Of a stretch of DNA of 27,165 nt, positions 22,846-27,165 are shown one piece after another. The stretch comes from Porphyromonadaceae bacterium UBA7207 (GTDB taxonomy: Bacteria; Bacteroidota; Bacteroidia; Bacteroidales; Muribaculaceae): assembly GCA_002490635.1 (NCBI GenBank), contig DKUJ01000045.1, forward strand, positions 1 through 27,165, read 5' to 3'. A program made the translations under genes and the position numbers. A model generated the notes under the pieces. It did not search any database. It saw only the letters and a program-made list of their open reading frames with translations, and was not told the origin of the DNA. The first letter of the stretch is position 1. Every line of letters starts with the position of its first letter.

Positions 22846-25272
22846 ATGATGACTCTGACAAGAAAAGTAATCATATCGCTAATCGCAGCGGCAGTATGCA
22901 TGGCTGCCGACGCCGCTTCCGTAAAAATCAGCGGCCTCATTACCGACCAGGAAAACGAACCCCTCGAATTCGTGTCGGTAAAGATTGCAGGCACAGCCCT
23001 CGGCACCACAAGCGGCCTCGACGGCCGATACGCCATCAGCGTGCCCGAATCCGACACCATACGCGTGGTGTTCTCATGCATAGGCTTCGAGGAATCGCGC
23101 CGCAGGCTCATCGAACCCAAAGGCGAAATCACCGTAAACGTGAAAATGACACCGGCGAGCTACACACTCGGCGCCATCGAGGTCACCGACTTCCAGCGGC
23201 AGCTCGGAGGCGTCCAGCGCCTCGACACAGACGGATACCGCCTCGCCCCCGACGTTTCCGGCGGAAGCGTCGAAAGCATGCTCACCACAATGGCCGGCGT
23301 GAACTCGACCAACGAGATGAGCAGCCAGTACAGCGTCCGCGGCGGCTCATACGACGAGAACAGCGTCTACATCAACGGAATAGAAGTGTATCGCCCGCAG
23401 CTTGTCTCTTCCGGCCAGCAGGAAGGGCTAAGCATCGTCAACCCCGACATGGTGGGAGCCATAGGATTCTCCACCGGCGGATTCCCCGCACAGTATGCCG
23501 ACCGCATGAGCTCCGTGCTCGACATAACATACCGCGAACCCGAAGCCTTCGAAGGCACAGTTAGCGCTTCGCTCATGGGAGCGTCAGCCGCCGTGGGAAC
23601 AAGCGGCAGGAACTTCAACCAGCTCCACGGAATCCGCTACAAGCAGAACAGCTCGCTACTCGGCTCCCTCGACGAGAAAGGGGAATACGACCCCCGGTTC
23701 CTCGACTACCAGACAAGCCTCAACTACACCTTCGACCCGCGGTGGAAAGCATCGCTCCTCGGCAACATCGCCATCAACAACTACCGCTTCATCCCACACA
23801 ACCGCACCACAAAGTTCGGCACCGCCACCGACGCAAAGGAATTCACAGTCTACTTCGACGGCCAGGAGAAAGACCGCTTCGAGACATTCTTCGGAGCCTT
23901 CACCCTCGGCTTCAGGCCGAACAAAGCCAATGAGTTCTCACTCATCGCCTCCGGCTACCTCACCAACGAACTGGTGGCATACGACATTTCCGGAGAATAC
24001 TGGCTCGACCAGGCAGGCACCGGCGACGCCTCCGGCGACAGCGAATCCGTCGGCGGAGAACTCGGTGTAGGCCGCTACCACGAACACGCCAGAAACCGCC
24101 TCAAAGCCTCCGTGCTCACCGTAGGCCTCCGCGGCGCCACCGGTATAAAGAAACACAACCTCAGCTACGGAATAACACTCAGCCACGAGAAAATCCACGA
24201 CCGCTCACGCGAATGGGAACTACGCGACTCCGCGGGATTCTCCCTGCCATTCGACCCCGACGCGCTCAAAGTGGTATATAACATGGGCTCAGCCCACGAC
24301 ATCGCCACCAACAGACTCAGCTTCTTCGTCCAGGACTCATACCGCCTGAGCACATCCAAAGGATACCTAAACATCAACGGCGGCATCAGAATGAGCTACT
24401 GGGACTTCAACCGCGAATTCCTCGTAAGCCCGCGCCTGAGCCTCGGATTCGTCCCTGACGCCAATCCACGCCTGAGCCTGCGCTTCGCCACCGGCCTATA
24501 CTACCAGAGCCCCTTCTATAAGGAATACCGGCAGCCCGTTACCGACAACGCCGGCAACCAGACAATAGTCCTCAACCGCGACATCCGCAGCCAGCGCTCA
24601 TTCCAGCTAATCGCCGGAGCCGACTACACATTCCGCGCCTTCGGCAGGCCATTCAAAATCGGAGGCGAAGCATACTACAAGGCTCTCGGCAACCTGATTC
24701 CCTACGAAGTCGACAACCTCAAGATTGTATATGCCGGGCAGAACCTCACCAGCGGATTCGCCACCGGCATCGACTTCAAGCTCTTCGGACAGTTCGTGCA
24801 GGGAACCGACTCATGGCTCAGCTTCTCGCTGATGAAAACTCAGGAGACACTCAACGGAGTCAAAGTGCCAAGACCCACCGACCAGCGCTACAGCGTGGCA
24901 CTGTTCTTCACCGACTACTTCCCAAAATTCCCGAAGCTAAAGTTCAACCTCAGGGCGATATTCAGCGACGGACTGCCCACCACAGCACCCCGCGGCAGCC
25001 GCGACAAAGGATATTTCCGCGCACCGGCATACAAACGCCTCGACATCGGCCTGGCCTACGGCCTGCTCACACCCAAAGCCGACGGAAGCACCCGCCAGGG
25101 AATCTGGAAACACTTCAAGAGCATATGGCTCGGCGTGGACGTGTTCAACCTCCTCGACATCAGCAACGTAAGCTCATACTACTGGGTAACCGACGTGAAC
25201 GACATCCAGTATGCCGTCCCCAACTACCTCACCCGCCGCCAGTTCAACGTCCGCCTCACCGTCGACTTCTGA
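22846..25272 (+). CDS. TonB-dependent receptor with carboxypeptidase-like N-terminal domain
   Basis: An 808-residue outer-membrane receptor. A signal peptide (ending about 23, AADA) precedes a CarboxypepD_reg-like beta domain (about 25-105, with SGLITDQENEPLEFVSVKI and the GTTSGLDGRYAI stretch). Next comes a plug domain (about 115-225, VESMLTTMAGVNSTNEMSS, QYSVRGGSYDENSVYINGI) and a beta barrel ending in NVRLTVDF, as is usual for the family. The length is shorter than SusC proteins and there is no SusD neighbour, so it is not a classical polysaccharide locus. The ligand is unknown. Initiation could be at either of the two opening ATGs. Confidence 0.92.
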   Translation: MMTLTRKVIISLIAAAVCMAADAASVKISGLITDQENEPLEFVSVKIAGTALGTTSGLDGRYAISVPESDTIRVVFSCIGFEESRRRLIEPKGEITVNVKMTPASYTLGAIEVTDFQRQLGGVQRLDTDGYRLAPDVSGGSVESMLTTMAGVNSTNEMSSQYSVRGGSYDENSVYINGIEVYRPQLVSSGQQEGLSIVNPDMVGAIGFSTGGFPAQYADRMSSVLDITYREPEAFEGTVSASLMGASAAVGTSGRNFNQLHGIRYKQNSSLLGSLDEKGEYDPRFLDYQTSLNYTFDPRWKASLLGNIAINNYRFIPHNRTTKFGTATDAKEFTVYFDGQEKDRFETFFGAFTLGFRPNKANEFSLIASGYLTNELVAYDISGEYWLDQAGTGDASGDSESVGGELGVGRYHEHARNRLKASVLTVGLRGATGIKKHNLSYGITLSHEKIHDRSREWELRDSAGFSLPFDPDALKVVYNMGSAHDIATNRLSFFVQDSYRLSTSKGYLNINGGIRMSYWDFNREFLVSPRLSLGFVPDANPRLSLRFATGLYYQSPFYKEYRQPVTDNAGNQTIVLNRDIRSQRSFQLIAGADYTFRAFGRPFKIGGEAYYKALGNLIPYEVDNLKIVYAGQNLTSGFATGIDFKLFGQFVQGTDSWLSFSLMKTQETLNGVKVPRPTDQRYSVALFFTDYFPKFPKLKFNLRAIFSDGLPTTAPRGSRDKGYFRAPAYKRLDIGLAYGLLTPKADGSTRQGIWKHFKSIWLGVDVFNLLDISNVSSYYWVTDVNDIQYAVPNYLTRRQFNVRLTVDF

Positions 25273-25298
25273 CAGCCCCCTCCCCGCAAAAACGTACC

Positions 25299-25315
25299 GC
25301 ATGCCTTTGGCATGC
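25299..25315 (+). terminator. Small palindromic stem-loop after the TonB receptor
   Basis: GCATGCC, TTT, GGCATGC: a 7-bp perfect stem with a 3-base loop, 26 bp after the receptor stop. No T-tract follows, so it is only a weak terminator candidate. Confidence 0.35.
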
Positions 25316-25420
25316 CCTATACTCACACCATTATAAATAAAAGCAAGCAAACCAAAGGCAGTTGATTCGGTTTTCCATAAAAAACGGGACGTGTTTTACA
25401 TATATGTGAAACAAATATCG

Positions 25421-25428
25421 TATATTTG
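25421..25428 (+). promoter_or_regulatory. -7 element for the HigB/Gp49-like gene
   Basis: TATATTTG matches TAnnTTTG and ends 26 bp before the ATG at 25455. A TTG at 25431, in frame, lies almost at the predicted transcription start, so the ATG is the better start. Confidence 0.6.
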
Positions 25429-25454
25429 CGTTGTGTTACAAAAGTCCTATAGAT

Positions 25455-25925
25455 ATGAGCGAAGTAGAACTGGTTTTAGTTAATGACACCGATAAATGTA
25501 CAATATACACTATTCAATTCTTGGCTGAGTCCGGATCTGAATACGAACGTTTCTATTCAAAATTCATAGAAGACGCGCAGTTAAATCAAGACTTACTGCG
25601 AATTGTACAGCTTGTAGATAAGATTGCCGAAGAGGGCGCATTGGAACGTTTCTTCCGTCCCGAGGGCAAGATGCGTGATTCTGTAGTTGCGTTGCCGGTA
25701 CTTCGCTCAAAATTACGTCTCTATTGTTTGCGACTCTCCGATAAAATTCTGATTCTTGGCAATGGAGGCATCAAGAACTCGCGCACATATGAGGAAGATG
25801 ACTCACTGCGCGGATATGTTCTTACTCTACAGAAGTTTGAAGAACTTTTGAAAGAGGGGCAACGCGACGGAACCGTAACAGTAACATCCAAGACAATAGA
25901 AACAGACAAAACATTTAAGCTATGA
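25455..25925 (+). CDS. HigB/Gp49-like putative toxin
   Basis: A 156-residue protein with the broad features of phage-derived Gp49/HigB-type proteins that pair with an XRE antitoxin. These are a RVVQLVDKI-like helix (LRIVQLVDKIAEEG), the basic RFFRPEGKMRD segment, LPVLRSKLRLYCLRLSDKILILGNGG strands and an RGYVLTLQKFEELL helix. HigB proteins are ribosome-dependent mRNA endonucleases, but this one is longer than canonical HigB, with an N-terminal strand pair (VELVLVNDTDKCTIYTIQFL) and a C-terminal TVTVTSKTIETDKTF extension. The toxin assignment rests on resemblance and on the coupled antitoxin-like gene that starts in its stop codon. The AT-rich DNA differs from the upstream genes. Confidence 0.65.
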   Translation: MSEVELVLVNDTDKCTIYTIQFLAESGSEYERFYSKFIEDAQLNQDLLRIVQLVDKIAEEGALERFFRPEGKMRDSVVALPVLRSKLRLYCLRLSDKILILGNGGIKNSRTYEEDDSLRGYVLTLQKFEELLKEGQRDGTVTVTSKTIETDKTFKL

Positions 25926-26185
25926 AGGATATTAGAAACAGATACCGAGAAATGGTTGGCCAGGTTCCGAAAGAAATAAAAGAAGAACTCGATTTATCCT
26001 TTGCAATATCCAGCAAAATCGATGCTCTTATGCAGGAGCGTGGTCTTTCTAAAAAACAGTTTGCCGACCAGATTGGAAAACGTCCGAGCGAGATAACCCG
26101 ATGGCTGAGCGGACAGCATAATTTCACTGTCTCCACACTTGCCATGCTGTCGGCATTTTTCGGCAAATCCATAATCTCCGTCTAA
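25922..26185 (+). CDS. XRE-family HTH protein, putative HigA-type antitoxin
   Basis: An 87-residue DNA-binding protein. The HTH lies at about 34-70: SSKIDALMQERGLSKKQFA, then DQIGKRPSEITRWLSGQHNF, typical for the lambda-Cro-like (XRE) fold. The N-terminal 30 residues (acidic helix with VPKEIKEELDLSFAI) fit an antitoxin or interaction region. It overlaps the preceding toxin-like gene by ATGA, and the methyltransferase gene begins 2 bp after its stop. Such a protein would be expected to repress the module promoter. A control (C) protein of an R-M system is the main alternative. Confidence 0.75.
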   Translation: MKDIRNRYREMVGQVPKEIKEELDLSFAISSKIDALMQERGLSKKQFADQIGKRPSEITRWLSGQHNFTVSTLAMLSAFFGKSIISV

Positions 26186-26187
26186 TC

Positions 26188-27165
26188 ATGGCCAATGAAT
26201 CCCTGTCGGCGGCCAAAGCCGCCAAGAATGATGAGTTCTACACTCAATATTACGATATTGAGCGTGAGATAAACGCATATCTCGAATTTGACCCTGATGT
26301 TTTCCGTGGGAAAACCGTGCTGTTGCCCTGTGATGACCCGGAATGGAGCAACTTCACCCTTTATTTCGCACAACACTTTCAGACACTTGGCCTGAAAAAA
26401 CTGATATCCACATCATACGCACCGGAGAGCAAGAAATACAAGACTCCTTATCAGCCATCGCTTTTTGAGCAGGATGCGCCACAGTTTGACCCTAACAAGA
26501 CATCCGTGCGGGGAAAGATATTCGTACTCGACCATGACATTGACGGCGACGGACGCATAGATTTCCATGACCTTGAATGGCGTTATCTTGATGGAGACGG
26601 AGATTTTCGCAGCGATGAAGTCACGCGTCTGCGTGATGAAGCCGACATCATTGTTACCAATCCACCATTCTCTCTTTTCCGCGAGTTTCTTGCTTGGATA
26701 TTCGAAGCAGACAAAAAATGTCTGATAATAGGAAATACAAATGCCATTACCTATAAAGAGGTTTTCCCGTTAATCAAGGATAATAGTCTTTGGCTTGGGG
26801 CAACAGGTTTTTCAACCGATATGGTATTTGGTGTTCCTGAAGGGACAGTGGTTCCTGAAGCATACAAGAAAAAAGCTGAAAAAATGGGCTATGTAGGCAA
26901 CTATACACGCTTGGGTAATTCATGTTGGTTCTCCAATCTGGAACATGGTCGTCGCCATCAGCCTCTATCGCTTATGACAATGGAAGAAAATATTATGTAT
27001 TCCAAACATAAGGACATTAGAGGAAAGGGATACGCAAAATATGACAATTATGATGCAATTGAAGTACCATATACCGATGCAATCCCTGCCGATTATGACG
27101 GTGCAATGGGCGTTCCAATCACTTTCTTAGATAAATATTGCCCGGAGCAATTTGAAATATTAGGG
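26188..27165 (+). CDS. Adenine-specific DNA methyltransferase, EcoRI family (partial, runs off the window)
   Basis: The ATG at 26188 opens a frame of 326 codons that is still open at the window end. It fits the EcoRI methylase family: an N-terminal region with AKNDEFYTQYYDIEREI and GKTVLLPCDDPEWSNF (the SAM-side motif), then the catalytic NPPF at 158-161 and FSLFREFLAW. The end of the visible part, FLDKYCPEQFEILG, matches the family C-terminal half. A 12-residue DxDxDG loop at 117-128 is described under findings. It would methylate adenine in a specific site, so a cognate restriction enzyme may lie further on. It sits directly after the XRE gene, in the same orientation, in AT-rich DNA. Confidence 0.88.
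   Translation, partial: MANESLSAAKAAKNDEFYTQYYDIEREINAYLEFDPDVFRGKTVLLPCDDPEWSNFTLYFAQHFQTLGLKKLISTSYAPESKKYKTPYQPSLFEQDAPQFDPNKTSVRGKIFVLDHDIDGDGRIDFHDLEWRYLDGDGDFRSDEVTRLRDEADIIVTNPPFSLFREFLAWIFEADKKCLIIGNTNAITYKEVFPLIKDNSLWLGATGFSTDMVFGVPEGTVVPEAYKKKAEKMGYVGNYTRLGNSCWFSNLEHGRRHQPLSLMTMEENIMYSKHKDIRGKGYAKYDNYDAIEVPYTDAIPADYDGAMGVPITFLDKYCPEQFEILG

Noticed and set aside
22846..25272. SusC-type polysaccharide utilisation locus
   Set aside because: The receptor is short, has no SusD partner nearby and no glycoside hydrolase genes follow.
25431..25454. TTG-start extension of the HigB-like gene
   Set aside because: It begins about at the predicted transcription start just after the -7 element; the ATG at 25455 is better.

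Overview
The window looks like a chromosomal segment of a Bacteroidales bacterium, most likely a GC-rich gut lineage such as Muribaculaceae. Evidence: promoters of the Bacteroidota type (TTG/TTTG, about 20 bp, TAnnTTTG), weak or absent Shine-Dalgarno sequences, tightly overlapping genes (many ATGA/GTGA junctions), and families largely restricted to Bacteroidota (DUF3822, DUF4199, DUF6452, DUF6048, DUF1460). The phylum is well supported. The family is an inference from composition and general protein resemblance.

Layout. (1) 49-2865: a PAS-domain protein and a Bcp/PrxQ peroxiredoxin on the minus strand, divergent from ftsE, which is translationally coupled to a DUF1460 NlpC/P60-like amidase. 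A small membrane protein converges on that pair. (2) 3067-8120: a compact seven-gene unit, GT2 polyprenyl-phosphate glycosyltransferase - DUF3822 - rsmD - secreted esterase - recF - DUF721/DciA - hotdog thioesterase. (3) 8285-8656: an orphan hypothetical with a dyad-rich upstream region. (4) 8829-13751: DUF4199 membrane protein - second GT2 - DUF6452 lipoprotein - DUF6048 barrel-like protein - SDR - SGNH hydrolase, probably an envelope-related unit, closed by a perfect 18-bp bidirectional terminator. (5) 13831-14736: thioredoxin and rubrerythrin (minus strand), oxidative stress. (6) 15146-19729: a TPR histidine kinase and NarL-type response regulator, followed by a large duplicated-domain lipoprotein that appears to have lost its last ~85 residues to a one-base frameshift. 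(7) 19842-21711: an AT-richer type IV AbiE toxin-antitoxin cassette on the minus strand. (8) 21725-25272: bifunctional DAHP synthase/chorismate mutase and a TonB-dependent receptor. (9) 25455-end: a second AT-rich defence-type module, a HigB/Gp49-like protein, an XRE antitoxin-like protein and an EcoRI-family adenine methyltransferase that runs off the window.

The most interesting signal is around the AbiE cassette. It is bounded by a 30-bp direct repeat (27/30 identical, the three differences all transitions) that contains the promoter of the downstream DAHP synthase gene. The cassette therefore seems to have inserted at that promoter and duplicated it: the right copy still has a good promoter, the left copy has lost its -7 element. 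The toxin gene (AbiEii) carries an in-frame amber codon at codon 115, so the toxin is predicted dead, while the antitoxin and its palindromic operator look intact. No integrase or transposase is visible, so the mobilisation route is open.

No tRNA, rRNA, CRISPR array or insertion sequence was recognised. All statements come from reading the sequence; no database search was run.
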